Assembly: GCF_025154075.1 (NCBI RefSeq)
Contig: NZ_JAOAMU010000005.1
Coordinates: 62,001-126,000 of the forward strand
Source: Chryseobacterium herbae
GTDB lineage: Bacteria > Bacteroidota > Bacteroidia > Flavobacteriales > Weeksellaceae
Length of the DNA: 64,000 nucleotides
Direction of reading: 5' to 3'
The translations under genes and the position numbers were made by a program. The notes under the pieces are model-generated. The model worked only from the letters and a program-made list of their open reading frames with translations. It was not told the DNA's origin and made no database searches. Shown piece by piece: positions 35,013-43,672 of the stretch (the first letter of the stretch is position 1; every line of letters starts with the position of its first letter).

Positions 35013-36338
35013 ATGGCCGAAATATCAGTAATGGCTTTATACGATCAGATTATTGACAATCACGGTGAATTTTTGGAGAGCCTTCGTCACAGATTTCTGG
35101 ATGAAGAAAGAAAATCTGCTCTTCAGAATTTCGAAAACTTAGGTTTTCCGACAAAAAAAGACGAAGAATATAAATATACCAGCATCAAAGAAATCACGGA
35201 GAAAAACTATAATTTTTTTCCGAAAGAAAGTCATAATATCACCAAAGAACAGCTGGATCAGTTGCACTTAGGGGAAGAAAATTTTGACTGGATCGTTTTT
35301 GTGAATGGTAAACTTCATAAAGAACTTTCAAAAGTTTCTATTGAAAACGTAGAATTTCTTTCATTCAACTATGCTTTGAATGATGAGAAACACAAAGAAG
35401 TATTTGAAAAGTATTTCAATACCATTGCTTCTAAAGATACTGCTTTCACGAACTTAAACCTTGCTTACTGCAAATACGGTTTCTTTCTGAAAGTTCCTAA
35501 AAATGTAGTGATCGAGAAACCGATTCACGTTTTTTATATTTCTCAGAATCAGGAAGAAAATACATTCTACAATACAAGAAATTTGCTGATTGTAGAGGAA
35601 GGAGCAAAAGTAGAGGTTATAGAAAGTCACCACAATTTCGACAGTACTTATGTGCTGACGAATTCTGTAACGGAGATCTTTACTTATCCAAATGCAAAGG
35701 CAGACTGGCATAAACTTCAGAACGACAACAACACGTCGTATCTTATCGACAGTACTTTCGCAAGACAGGAAAAAGACAGTTTAACGACTGTAAACACCTT
35801 CTCTTTTGGAGGAAAACTGATAAGAAACAACCTGGACTTCATTCATAATGGAAGCAATATCAATTCGTTTATGAACGGAATCACAATTATTGGAAAAGAT
35901 CAGCTGGTAGACCACCACACGGCGGTTCACCACAATTTCCCTAACTGTGAAAGCTACCAGAACTACAAAGGTATTTTCGATGGAAATGCTCATGGTGTTT
36001 TCAACGGGAAGGTTTTCGTAGATAAAATTGCCCAGAAAACAAATGCTTACCAGCAGAACAATAATGTATTGCTAAGTGAGGGTGCCAGCATTGATACCAA
36101 ACCTCAGTTGGAAATCTTTGCTGATGATGTAAAATGTTCTCACGGCTGTACCGTAGGTCAGCTGAATGAAGATGCGCTGTTTTATCTAAGAGCAAGAGGT
36201 ATTTCTAAGAAAAAAGCTCAGGCTTTGCTTTTATATGCTTTTGCTAATGATGCGATGCAGAACATCGATATTGAACCGCTTAAAGAAAAAATTTCGAAAC
36301 TTTTAGCTGAAAAGCTACAGGTGGATTTAGAATTTTAA
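35013..36338 (+). CDS. sufD: Fe-S cluster assembly protein SufD
   Basis: A 441-residue SufD, partner of SufB in the SufBC2D scaffold. Conserved C-terminal blocks: SHGCTVGQLNEDALFYLRARGISKKKAQALLLYAF near residue 375. The essential His of SufD lies in the SHGC segment. I chose the ATG after AAGGTGTG; a GTG three bases earlier and an ATG at 35031 (MALYDQI) are also possible, and the latter fits many homologues. It ends the operon: a terminator follows and neither sufS nor sufE comes next. Confidence 0.93.
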   Translation: MAEISVMALYDQIIDNHGEFLESLRHRFLDEERKSALQNFENLGFPTKKDEEYKYTSIKEITEKNYNFFPKESHNITKEQLDQLHLGEENFDWIVFVNGKLHKELSKVSIENVEFLSFNYALNDEKHKEVFEKYFNTIASKDTAFTNLNLAYCKYGFFLKVPKNVVIEKPIHVFYISQNQEENTFYNTRNLLIVEEGAKVEVIESHHNFDSTYVLTNSVTEIFTYPNAKADWHKLQNDNNTSYLIDSTFARQEKDSLTTVNTFSFGGKLIRNNLDFIHNGSNINSFMNGITIIGKDQLVDHHTAVHHNFPNCESYQNYKGIFDGNAHGVFNGKVFVDKIAQKTNAYQQNNNVLLSEGASIDTKPQLEIFADDVKCSHGCTVGQLNEDALFYLRARGISKKKAQALLLYAFANDAMQNIDIEPLKEKISKLLAEKLQVDLEF

Positions 36339-36358
36339 GACTAATATAAATTGATACC

Positions 36359-36391
36359 AAAAAAAGCACTTCTTCTCGAAGTGCTTTTTTA
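36359..36391 (+). terminator. Terminator after sufD
   Basis: AAGCACTTC / GAAGTGCTT hairpin with T6. Confidence 0.87.
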
Positions 36392-36407
36392 TTGATATCC
36401 TATCAGG

Positions 36408-36549
36408 AATGGAAGCCCGAAGCTGGAAGAAGAAACTTATTGAGTCCAAATCTAGACTCTATTGTTTTTTGAGACGACTTCTTACTATAACTGTCAGAAA
36501 TCATAGGTCTACTAGTAACTTCCAGCCTCCCTCTTCCAGCTTCCAGCCT
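36408..36549. repeat. Dispersed imperfect inverted repeat, copy 1
   Basis: Left arm AATGGAAGCCCGAAGCTGGA... and right arm ...TTCCAGCCTCCCTCTTCCA are imperfect reverse complements with a loop of about 80 bases. A 23-base part of the right arm (36516-36538) recurs exactly at 46617-46639. It ends 6 bases from the stop of the minus-strand DUF3078 gene. Confidence 0.65.
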
Positions 36550-36554
36550 TATAA

Positions 36555-37475
36555 CTATTTCAACCAGGATTGATTCTCCTTCTTATCGGAACGCTTCTTA
36601 CCGTTATCGATATTATACGCGAATCCTACTCCCAGAGTCTGTTTAAGCTGTGTTTTCTGAATCTGGTTATGGTCATACATCAGATCCAGTGTAATATTTG
36701 TTGAGATAAACTTATTGATCTTCATATTAAGAATTCCGCTGTATCCAAGCACCAGATGGTCAGGTTTATCAAGATAGTTTGAAAATACGGAAGCCGTATT
36801 CGTCAGGTTGATGTTATCCATGATCTTGATTTTGTATATCGCCGTCCCCAGGAAACCGAACTGGAACAGAGAAGAATCTCCGTTATTTTTCAGTCCATAA
36901 GTTCCTGCCGTCTGAAGAGCTTCATCCAGAACAAAGGTCACTCTGGCATTAGCTGGGCGCAGCGTCGCTGTAAAATTGTCATTTGGACGATAAGTAACAC
37001 CCACACCCACATTAAGGTATCCAGGAGCCATAAAATTGGAAATCTTCTTGGCATCAGGATTATTGCCATCCTCATAACCGCCGGCAAACTGGGTCTGAAG
37101 ACCTATACCTCCGGAAAGATACCAGTTCTTGGCAAATTCACGTCCGTAGTTCGTAGAAATGTTGATCACATCCTGTGTTTTTCTGGTTCCGATCCCTTTT
37201 GTATTATTCTGTCCATAGCCCAGAATAATGACATTTTCCCAAAGGTCTTTCCCTTTTTCATAGGTAAGGTTGTAATTCACTCCGGCAAGCCATCCTACAT
37301 TATTGGCTCCACCTCCGACCCAGTTCGAGAACGCGGCCTGATTGAGCATTAATGTATTTTGCCCCTGAATAGACCAGGCTTTTACAGTATCCGTCGTAGC
37401 AGCGTCTGCTTTGGCCTCCTGAGCCACCGTGCTTATTCCAATAGATATGGAAAAGGCTAATAAAAGTTTTTTCAT
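36555..37475 (-). CDS. DUF3078 family exported beta-rich protein, copy 1
   Basis: A 306-residue exported protein of DUF3078. Signal MKKLLLAFSISIGISTVAQ. The mature chain begins WSIQGQNTLMLNQAAFSNWVGGGANNVGWLAGVNYNLTYE (as split motifs), typical of the family, and shows alternating strands that fit an outer-membrane or periplasmic beta-barrel. The tail is basic (KKRSDKKENQSW). It has a near twin upstream on the same strand; most residues are the same in both. Function unknown. Minus-strand -7-like TATTTTTG lies 20 bases upstream. Confidence 0.85.
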   Translation of the reverse strand: MKKLLLAFSISIGISTVAQEAKADAATTDTVKAWSIQGQNTLMLNQAAFSNWVGGGANNVGWLAGVNYNLTYEKGKDLWENVIILGYGQNNTKGIGTRKTQDVINISTNYGREFAKNWYLSGGIGLQTQFAGGYEDGNNPDAKKISNFMAPGYLNVGVGVTYRPNDNFTATLRPANARVTFVLDEALQTAGTYGLKNNGDSSLFQFGFLGTAIYKIKIMDNINLTNTASVFSNYLDKPDHLVLGYSGILNMKINKFISTNITLDLMYDHNQIQKTQLKQTLGVGFAYNIDNGKKRSDKKENQSWLK

Positions 37476-37494
37476 AAGTAAGGATTTTTCGTTA

Positions 37495-37502
37495 CAAAAA
37501 TA
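37495..37502 (-). promoter_or_regulatory. Putative -7 element, DUF3078 copy 1
   Basis: Minus strand TATTTTTG fits TAnnTTTG. The same octamer lies at matching distance before the second copy. Confidence 0.45.
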
Positions 37503-37660
37503 TACATATATTTTTTGGTAAAAAACTAATCACTCATTTATGAAATATGTTAATTGTTATTTAATGCATTAAACAGTCACTTAAATCCCCAAAATAAAAG
37601 AATAAAAACCGTCAAATAAGAAAATGCTGTTTAAAATATTTATCCAAATTACTCAAAACG

Positions 37661-37690
37661 AAAAAATCACCTCGGATGGAAGTGATTTTA
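37661..37690 (-). terminator. Terminator after DUF3078 copy 2
   Basis: On the minus strand AAAATCAC / GTGATTTT hairpin followed by a T6 run, 23 bases after the stop codon. Confidence 0.75.
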
Positions 37691-37712
37691 TATTGCTATT
37701 ATAATTGAGTCT

Positions 37713-38639
37713 TTATTTTTTGATCCACCATTGGCTGTCTTTACGGTCGGAGCGTTTCACCCCATTATTCAGCGTATAGGCAAATCCTATTCCAAGGGTC
37801 TGTTTAAGCTGCGTTTTCTGGATCTGGTTATGATCATACAGAAGATCCACCGTGATATTGGATGAAATAAATTTATTCACTTTAAAGTTGATCAAAGCTC
37901 CGTAAGCAAGTACCAGTCTTTCAGGATGATCCAGATAATTCGAAAATACAGAAGCGGTATTGGTGATGTGAACATTGTCCATTAATTTCACTTTGTACTG
38001 TGCCGTTCCCAGAAAACCAAACTGTAATAGTGAAGTGTCCCCATCATTTTTAAGACCATAGCTTCCTGCAAACTGAAGATCTTTATCTAAGACAAAAGTC
38101 CACCTGCCGTTGGTAGGGCGAAGTGTAACCGTCAGATTATCATTAGGCCTGTACGTGATACCCATACCGAGATTGAGGTACCCGGGAGCCATGAAATTGG
38201 AGATCTTTTTGGCAGCAGGATTATTTCCGTCCTCGTATCCGGCTGCAAACTGCGACTGTAGGCCTGCTCCTAGTGAGAAATACCAGCTTTTGGAAAATTT
38301 ACGCCCGTAATTGGTAGAAACATTGATAACGTCCTGTGTTTTCCTTATACCAAGACCTTTGGTGTCATTCTGCCCATAATCCAGGACAATAATGTTTTCC
38401 CAAAGATCATTGTCTTTTTCATAAGTAAGGTTGTAATTCACTCCGGCAAGCCATCCCACATTGTTGGCTCCTCCACCAACCCAGTTTGAAAAGGCCGCCT
38501 GATTGATCATTAAACTGTTTTTTCCTAATACCGCCCAGTATTTTACCGTATCCACGACTACTGAATCTCTTTTCAATTCTTCTTGTGCACTTGCATAAAT
38601 CCCTATAGAAAAGGAAAGAATCAATAAAAACTTCTTCAT
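37713..38639 (-). CDS. DUF3078 family exported beta-rich protein, copy 2
   Basis: A 308-residue paralogue of the neighbour at 36555. Signal MKKFLLILSFSIGIYASAQ. It shares NQAAFSNWVGGGANNVGWL, NFMAPGYLN and the YDHNQIQKTQLKQTLG block with the other copy, and differs mainly in the first 40 residues and in scattered positions. Each copy has its own promoter-like box and this one its own terminator, so they are probably separate transcripts. Outer-membrane barrel is inferred from strand pattern. Confidence 0.85.
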   Translation of the reverse strand: MKKFLLILSFSIGIYASAQEELKRDSVVVDTVKYWAVLGKNSLMINQAAFSNWVGGGANNVGWLAGVNYNLTYEKDNDLWENIIVLDYGQNDTKGLGIRKTQDVINVSTNYGRKFSKSWYFSLGAGLQSQFAAGYEDGNNPAAKKISNFMAPGYLNLGMGITYRPNDNLTVTLRPTNGRWTFVLDKDLQFAGSYGLKNDGDTSLLQFGFLGTAQYKVKLMDNVHITNTASVFSNYLDHPERLVLAYGALINFKVNKFISSNITVDLLYDHNQIQKTQLKQTLGIGFAYTLNNGVKRSDRKDSQWWIKK

Positions 38640-38660
38640 TCTTTTACATGATTTTCATTA

Positions 38661-38668
38661 CAAAAATA
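38661..38668 (-). promoter_or_regulatory. Putative -7 element, DUF3078 copy 2
   Basis: Minus strand TATTTTTG, 21 bases upstream of the start codon, same octamer as before copy 1. Confidence 0.45.
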
Positions 38669-38896
38669 TTAATATAATTTTTTTTAAAGCAAATCTTACC
38701 CCATAAAAAGCCTTAAACACGCTAAATTCTCTTCAAGCAACCAAAAACAGGCCAGTTTAATACGTTCAATGTCAAAATATTAAGCTTAACATTTTAAAAT
38801 TGAAACCTTTTGTCTGAAAATAAACAGATCTCCACACCATACATCGCCAAATTTTCCGAAATTTATCATTGGCTTTTGATTTGACGTACCCTCCAC

Positions 38897-39664
38897 ATGT
38901 TTAAAAATATAATTTCCAAAAGGGCTGTTATCACCCCATTGCTGATGCTTTCGGCTATGTGGTTCGGCTACTTTCTGCAGATGCAGGGCTTTTTCCAAAG
39001 CTGTTTTGGGGCCATTATACCGTTATTGCCGGAAGGTTTGCTGGGAATCATCACCGCTCCTCTTCTGCATGGAAATATTGATCATATTGTAGGGAACTCT
39101 ATTCCGATAGCGATTCTTCTTTTTCTTTTATACCAATTCTATCCTTTAGTCGCCAATAAAGTATTTATTATTGGATGGCTCGCAACCGGTCTTTTAGTCT
39201 GGATGCTGCCCCCTATAGACATTCTCACCGGCGATTATATGTACACCTGTACCATTGGTGCCAGTGGTGTAGTCTACGTCCTCGCCTTCTTCCTGTTCTT
39301 CAGCGGTGTTTTCAAATGGAATATGAAGCTGCTGACGATATCACTCCTTGTCGTTCTATATTATGGAAGTTTAATTTGGGGGATGTTTCCTGAGGAACTC
39401 TTCTATAATCTTCAGGAGCCAAGTAAAATCTCATGGCAAGCCCATCTTTCAGGAGCTGTCGTAGGAAGTATCATTGCTTTTGCGTTTAAAAATGTAGGCG
39501 AAAGAAAAAAAAAGTATATCTGGGAATTTCCAAATTACTACAGCGAAAAAGACGATAAACTGTGGCAGGAATACAAGGAAAACCATCCTGATGACTTTCT
39601 GGAGCTGCCCTATAAAAAGAGAGATGATATCTGGGATCATCTGGAGGAATTGAGAAGGAAATAA
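38897..39664 (+). CDS. Rhomboid family intramembrane serine protease
   Basis: A 255-residue rhomboid protease with six helices (about 11-30, 38-55, 65-85, 92-105, 120-140, 145-165, 182-200). The dyad is visible: S123 in IGASGVV and H183 in AHLSGAVVG, both inside helices. HGNIDHIVGNSIP before the third helix matches the family HxxxxHxxxN block that supports the oxyanion. A charged cytoplasmic C-terminal tail of about 50 residues (WEFPNYYSEKDDKLW...) follows, longer than in GlpG. Substrate not known. Confidence 0.93.
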   Translation: MFKNIISKRAVITPLLMLSAMWFGYFLQMQGFFQSCFGAIIPLLPEGLLGIITAPLLHGNIDHIVGNSIPIAILLFLLYQFYPLVANKVFIIGWLATGLLVWMLPPIDILTGDYMYTCTIGASGVVYVLAFFLFFSGVFKWNMKLLTISLLVVLYYGSLIWGMFPEELFYNLQEPSKISWQAHLSGAVVGSIIAFAFKNVGERKKKYIWEFPNYYSEKDDKLWQEYKENHPDDFLELPYKKRDDIWDHLEELRRK

Positions 39665-39665
39665 A

Positions 39666-39740
39666 ATTCCGGGATGCGGGTTTCGTGGTTAGAACCGGCA
39701 ACCCAACTCTAAAACTCTCAAACTCAATTACTCTCCAACA
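39666..39740. repeat. Dispersed low-complexity repeat, copy 1
   Basis: The rhomboid-dprA gap contains GGGATGCGGGTTTCG and, later, AAACTCTCAAACTC. Both motifs recur near 45184-45250 (the second as reverse complement). No coding content. Confidence 0.4.
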
Positions 39741-39784
39741 CAAACAACTCAGGTTATTTTATTACATTTGGGGAAAAACACACA

Positions 39785-40894
39785 ATGATTTCTGAAGAAT
39801 ATCTCTATGCCATCGCCTTGCGCGAGTGCAGCCTGGTAGGCGACATTAATTTTCACAAACTTGTAAGAACCTTTGGAAGTGCTGAAGAAGCCTGGAAAAG
39901 AGCAAAAAAAGAGTACAGCAAAGCCGACGGCGTTGGAAGAAAAACAGTCGCCGATATCGGAAATGAAGATTATCTGAAATTTGCGGAAAAGGAAATAAAA
40001 TTCTGTGAAAAGAATCAGATTATGGTCAGACTGAGACACCTTAATGAACTTCCCTATTTGCTCAACGAATGTGATGACGCACCAGCCATTCTTTATCAGA
40101 AAGGAAGTTTTGAGGATGCATTACCGAAGATCAGTCTTGTCGGAACGCGGAATATGACTTCTTATGGGAAGCAGTTTATCAGTGACTTCTTCGAGGTAAC
40201 AAAAGGCTACAAATGCGTATCTGTCAGTGGATTAGCACTTGGAGTTGATAAAGAAATTCATGAACAATCAATTCAACATAAAATTCCGACAATTGCTGTT
40301 CTTGCCCACGGATTTCATACCCTGTACCCTTCCAAAAATAAAAAACTGTCCGAGAAAATTCTGGAAGATAACGGCGCATTGGTTACCGAATTCAATTCTT
40401 CCAGAAAACCTGACCGTGAAAACTTCATTCAGAGAAACAGAATTATAGCCGGACTTTCTCCCTCAACCATTGTCGTGGAGACCGGATTTGGTGGCGGATC
40501 TGTAAGTACTGCTTCATTTGCCAACGACTATAACCGTGAAGTTTTTGCATTGCCGGGAAAGATCACAGATCCATACAGCCAAGGGTGTAATCAGCTGATT
40601 TTCCAGAATAAAGCATCATCCATTTCCACGATAAAAGACCTCATGGATTCATTGGGATTCAACGCTTCCAAAGAGAAAGCGGCAGAACTGTTCCCGTATA
40701 GTGAATTAAATATCCAACTTACTGACAGTCAGGAAACGGTTTACCAATCGATCAAGGCCCATCCGCAGGTATCTCTGGACGATCTTGCGCAGATGATTTC
40801 AATGGCCTCTTACAAAATTCTTCCTATAATTTTAGAATTGGAGCTTTTGGGGAAAGTAAAATCATTTTCCGGGAGGCAATTTAGGGCAATTTGA
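39785..40894 (+). CDS. dprA: DNA-processing protein DprA
   Basis: A 369-residue DprA (Smf), which loads RecA on incoming single-stranded DNA during natural transformation. Order: an N-terminal helical part (1-80), the Rossmann-like core with SLVGTRNMTSYG near residue 118, SGLALGVDKEIHEQ near 148, and SVSTASFANDYNREVFALPGK near 240, then a winged-helix DML1-like end (SLDDLAQMISMASYKILPII...). All DNA-binding motifs are present. A TACATTTG -7-like box lies at 39763-39770. Other competence genes are not in view. Confidence 0.93.
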   Translation: MISEEYLYAIALRECSLVGDINFHKLVRTFGSAEEAWKRAKKEYSKADGVGRKTVADIGNEDYLKFAEKEIKFCEKNQIMVRLRHLNELPYLLNECDDAPAILYQKGSFEDALPKISLVGTRNMTSYGKQFISDFFEVTKGYKCVSVSGLALGVDKEIHEQSIQHKIPTIAVLAHGFHTLYPSKNKKLSEKILEDNGALVTEFNSSRKPDRENFIQRNRIIAGLSPSTIVVETGFGGGSVSTASFANDYNREVFALPGKITDPYSQGCNQLIFQNKASSISTIKDLMDSLGFNASKEKAAELFPYSELNIQLTDSQETVYQSIKAHPQVSLDDLAQMISMASYKILPIILELELLGKVKSFSGRQFRAI

Positions 40895-41050
40895 GAATTA
40901 ACGATTTCTTAATATTGCATTATTTGAGACGTTACTTTTAATTTTCAACAAAATTTGAACATAAATTATCAATTTAATAATATTTCGGGACATTATTATT
41001 TAATTTTTAACAATGTTGAAATAGAGTATTGTGAATCTTGAAAAAAAAAT

Positions 41051-41058
41051 TAAATTTG
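41051..41058 (+). promoter_or_regulatory. Putative -7 element for gdhA
   Basis: TAAATTTG fits TAnnTTTG; a weak ATTG stands 19 bases before it at 41028-41031. Gene start 26 bases on. Confidence 0.45.
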
Positions 41059-41084
41059 TTGACAATAATATTCAACCCTAATAT

Positions 41085-42443
41085 ATGGAACAATATAATA
41101 TTGACCAGAAAATCCAGGAGTTTATTGCCAAGATTGAAGCAAAAAATCCTAATGAACCAGAATTTTTACAAGCCGTAAAAGAAGTAGCTGTGACTGTAAT
41201 TCCGTTTATTATGACCAAAAAGGAATACACAGGAATGAAGCTTCTAGAGAGAATGGCTGAACCTGAAAGAGTTATAATTTTCAGAGTTCCATGGGTTGAT
41301 GATAAAGGAGAGATCCAGGTAAACAGAGGTTTCAGAATCCAAATGAACTCTGCGATCGGACCATACAAAGGAGGAATTCGTTTCCATCCTACTGTAAACC
41401 TTTCAGTTCTTAAGTTCCTAGCTTTCGAGCAGGTATTTAAAAACTCATTGACTACTCTTCCAATGGGAGGAGGTAAAGGAGGATCAGATTTTGACCCACA
41501 AGGAAAATCTGACATGGAAGTAATGCGTTTCTGCCAGGCATTCATGACTGAATTATGCAAGCATATCGGTCCTGAAACAGACGTCCCTGCAGGAGACATC
41601 GGTGTAGGAGCAAGAGAAATCGGATATCTTTTCGGACAGTACAAAAAAGTAAGAAACGAATTTACCGGAGTACTTACAGGAAAAGGTCTTGCTTATGGTG
41701 GTTCACTCATCCGTCCTGAAGCTACAGGATACGGTGTAGTTTACTTCGCCGAGCAGATGCTTAAGACGATCAACGAAACTTTCAAAGGCAAAACGGTAAG
41801 TGTATCAGGTTTCGGAAACGTAGCCTGGGGAGTAATCAAAAAGGCAACTGAGCTTGGCGCTAAAGTAGTGACAATCTCTGGTCCGGACGGTTATATCTAT
41901 GATAAAGATGGTATCAGTGGAGACAAAATCGATTATTTATTAGAACTTAGATCTTCTGGAAACAACAGAGCTGAAGACTATGCTAAAAAATATCCTTCTG
42001 CTGAATTCCACGCTGGAAAACGTCCTTGGGAAATCAAATGTGATGTAGCATTCCCATCTGCAACTCAAAACGAACTGGATCTTGAAGATGCTAAAGTTTT
42101 GGTAGGAAACGGATGTCTTTGCGTTACTGAGGCTGCGAATATGCCTTCTACTTTAGATGCAATTAACTATTTCTTAGACAATAAAATCTTATTCTCACCT
42201 GGTAAGGCTTCCAATGCAGGAGGTGTTGCCACTTCAGGTCTTGAGATGACACAGAACTCTATCCGTCTTAACTGGACTTCTGAGGAAGTTGACGCAAGAC
42301 TGAAAGAAATTATGATCGGAATCCACAAGGCTTGTAGAGACTACGGAAAAGATGAAGATGGCTACGTAAACTACGTGAAAGGGGCAAACATTGCCGGCTT
42401 CGTGAAAGTAGCGGAAGCAATGCTAGCTCAGGGAGTGGTATAA
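41085..42443 (+). CDS. gdhA: NADP-type glutamate dehydrogenase
   Basis: A 452-residue hexameric-type glutamate dehydrogenase, which assimilates ammonia by reductive amination of 2-oxoglutarate. Active-site region GPYKGGIRFHP near residue 90, LPMGGGKGGSDFDP near 125 with the catalytic lysine, and PAGDIGVGAREIGY near 168. The coenzyme domain has the Rossmann turn SGFGNVAWG near 243 followed by TISGPDG; length and the GDIGVG block fit the NADP-dependent S50-I class. Two stem-loop terminators follow. Confidence 0.93.
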   Translation: MEQYNIDQKIQEFIAKIEAKNPNEPEFLQAVKEVAVTVIPFIMTKKEYTGMKLLERMAEPERVIIFRVPWVDDKGEIQVNRGFRIQMNSAIGPYKGGIRFHPTVNLSVLKFLAFEQVFKNSLTTLPMGGGKGGSDFDPQGKSDMEVMRFCQAFMTELCKHIGPETDVPAGDIGVGAREIGYLFGQYKKVRNEFTGVLTGKGLAYGGSLIRPEATGYGVVYFAEQMLKTINETFKGKTVSVSGFGNVAWGVIKKATELGAKVVTISGPDGYIYDKDGISGDKIDYLLELRSSGNNRAEDYAKKYPSAEFHAGKRPWEIKCDVAFPSATQNELDLEDAKVLVGNGCLCVTEAANMPSTLDAINYFLDNKILFSPGKASNAGGVATSGLEMTQNSIRLNWTSEEVDARLKEIMIGIHKACRDYGKDEDGYVNYVKGANIAGFVKVAEAMLAQGVV

Positions 42444-42451
42444 AAATAAAC

Positions 42452-42480
42452 AAAGGTTGGGTAAATTCCCAGCCTTTTTT
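42452..42480 (+). terminator. First terminator after gdhA
   Basis: AAAGGTTGGG / CCCAGCCTTT hairpin (one G-T pair) with T6. Confidence 0.8.
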
Positions 42481-42530
42481 GATACAGCCTGTTCCCGGGA
42501 TAATGGGAAAAAAGTAAAAAGTGAAAGGAG

Positions 42531-42562
42531 AAAGCGCTGTACCTGTACAGCGCTTTTTTATT
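42531..42562 (+). terminator. Second hairpin with T run after gdhA
   Basis: Perfect AAAGCGCTGTAC / GTACAGCGCTTT stem with a two-base loop region and T7. Probably a back-up terminator for gdhA; no gene lies between the two. Confidence 0.7.
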
Positions 42563-42685
42563 TTAATAGAATAAAATTTCGCCATAAATATTAACGAGTA
42601 ACTTCTTTTTGTTTCCTGCACAAAAAGCTATTCCGTTGGAACCGCTGATGAAAATGCTACAGTTCAGAAGCCTTGAAATAGATCA

Positions 42686-42718
42686 AAAAAATCCTGAAAC
42701 ATGATGTCTCAGGATTTC
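42686..42718 (-). terminator. Terminator of the small Lys/Thr-rich gene
   Basis: On the minus strand AAATCCTGA / TCAGGATTT stem followed by T7, 21 bases after the stop codon. Confidence 0.8.
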
Positions 42719-42738
42719 CTTTCTGCTTTGTTCAATAT

Positions 42739-43068
42739 TTACTTAGATGACTTTGCTTTTTTCTTAGCTTTTTTTTCTGCCTTTGTTACCTCTGATGGTT
42801 TCGTAGCATCGGCGGTGGTCTCCGCATTTACGGTGGCTGCATCAACTGTTGCAGCCGGAGTGGCAGCTGCATCTACCGTAGCTGTAGTCGTTGTCGTTAC
42901 CGGAGTATTTTGTTTTTGGGTTGAATTTCCCGGTGTAGTCTGCTGTTTGGTTTGAGTGGTCTGGTTATTAGGTGTCTCGGCTGGCTTCTGCTGTTGGGTC
43001 TGGGTCTGTGCCGATACTGCGATTACGCCGACTAAAGTAAACGCTGCTGTTAAAACTAACTTTTTCAT
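42739..43068 (-). CDS. Small exported low-complexity protein
   Basis: A 109-residue protein with signal peptide MKKLVLTAAFTLVGVIAVSAQ followed by a disordered chain: Thr/Gln-rich (about 22-60), Ala/Thr/Val-rich (60-92), and a basic end KKAKKKAKSSK. No domain is recognisable. Such exported repeat-like proteins are common in Chryseobacterium. Own terminator and no partner gene. Confidence 0.55.
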   Translation of the reverse strand: MKKLVLTAAFTLVGVIAVSAQTQTQQQKPAETPNNQTTQTKQQTTPGNSTQKQNTPVTTTTTATVDAAATPAATVDAATVNAETTADATKPSEVTKAEKKAKKKAKSSK

Positions 43069-43183
43069 AATACAATATTTTAAATGGTTGTTTAAATTAA
43101 ACGACTCATAGGATATTAAATTATGCGTAATAGTCTTATTTAACGTACTTTATCATTATTTAAGAGTTTTTACAAGGTTTGCC

Positions 43184-43672
43184 TTACCTTGTGATATTCT
43201 TCATCATCCTTTCCACGAATTCAAATGCAGCGGGACAGATAACGGTATTTTTCAACATCAAATCATTGATCTGATAGATCTTTTTACGGTCTGTGTGTGG
43301 ATATTCCCGGCAGGCTTTTGGCCTTACTTCATAAATGGAGCAGGTATTGTCATTATTCAGGAAATAACACGGAAGATTCTGTAGCACCTTATCGTTATCT
43401 TCATCTACCCTTAGAAATTTAGCTTCAAAATCGGCCTGCTTCATCCTCAGATGCTTTGAAATACGCTCGATGTCTTTCTCGGTGTATAAAGGTCCTGTAG
43501 TTTTGCAGCAGTTGGCGCACTGAAGGCAGTCTACTTCATCAAAAACTTCATCATGAGTCTCCTGAACGACATAATCGAGGTTTTTGGGCGGTTTCTTTTT
43601 CAATCCGTCCAGAAACTTTTTGTGTTCCTTTTGCTTCTGTAAAGCCTGCTTTTTATAGAGGTCTAAATTCAT
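43184..43672 (-). CDS. YkgJ family cysteine-cluster protein
   Basis: A 162-residue protein of the YkgJ (CxxCxxCC) family of putative metal-chelating proteins. The cluster is C49, C52, C55 and C56 in CLQCANCCK, with further cysteines in LPCYFL, NTCSIYEVRPKACREYP. Iron or zinc binding is assumed for the family; function unknown. It starts immediately after the stop of the potassium channel gene, with no gap, so the two are co-transcribed. Confidence 0.85.
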   Translation of the reverse strand: MNLDLYKKQALQKQKEHKKFLDGLKKKPPKNLDYVVQETHDEVFDEVDCLQCANCCKTTGPLYTEKDIERISKHLRMKQADFEAKFLRVDEDNDKVLQNLPCYFLNNDNTCSIYEVRPKACREYPHTDRKKIYQINDLMLKNTVICPAAFEFVERMMKNITR

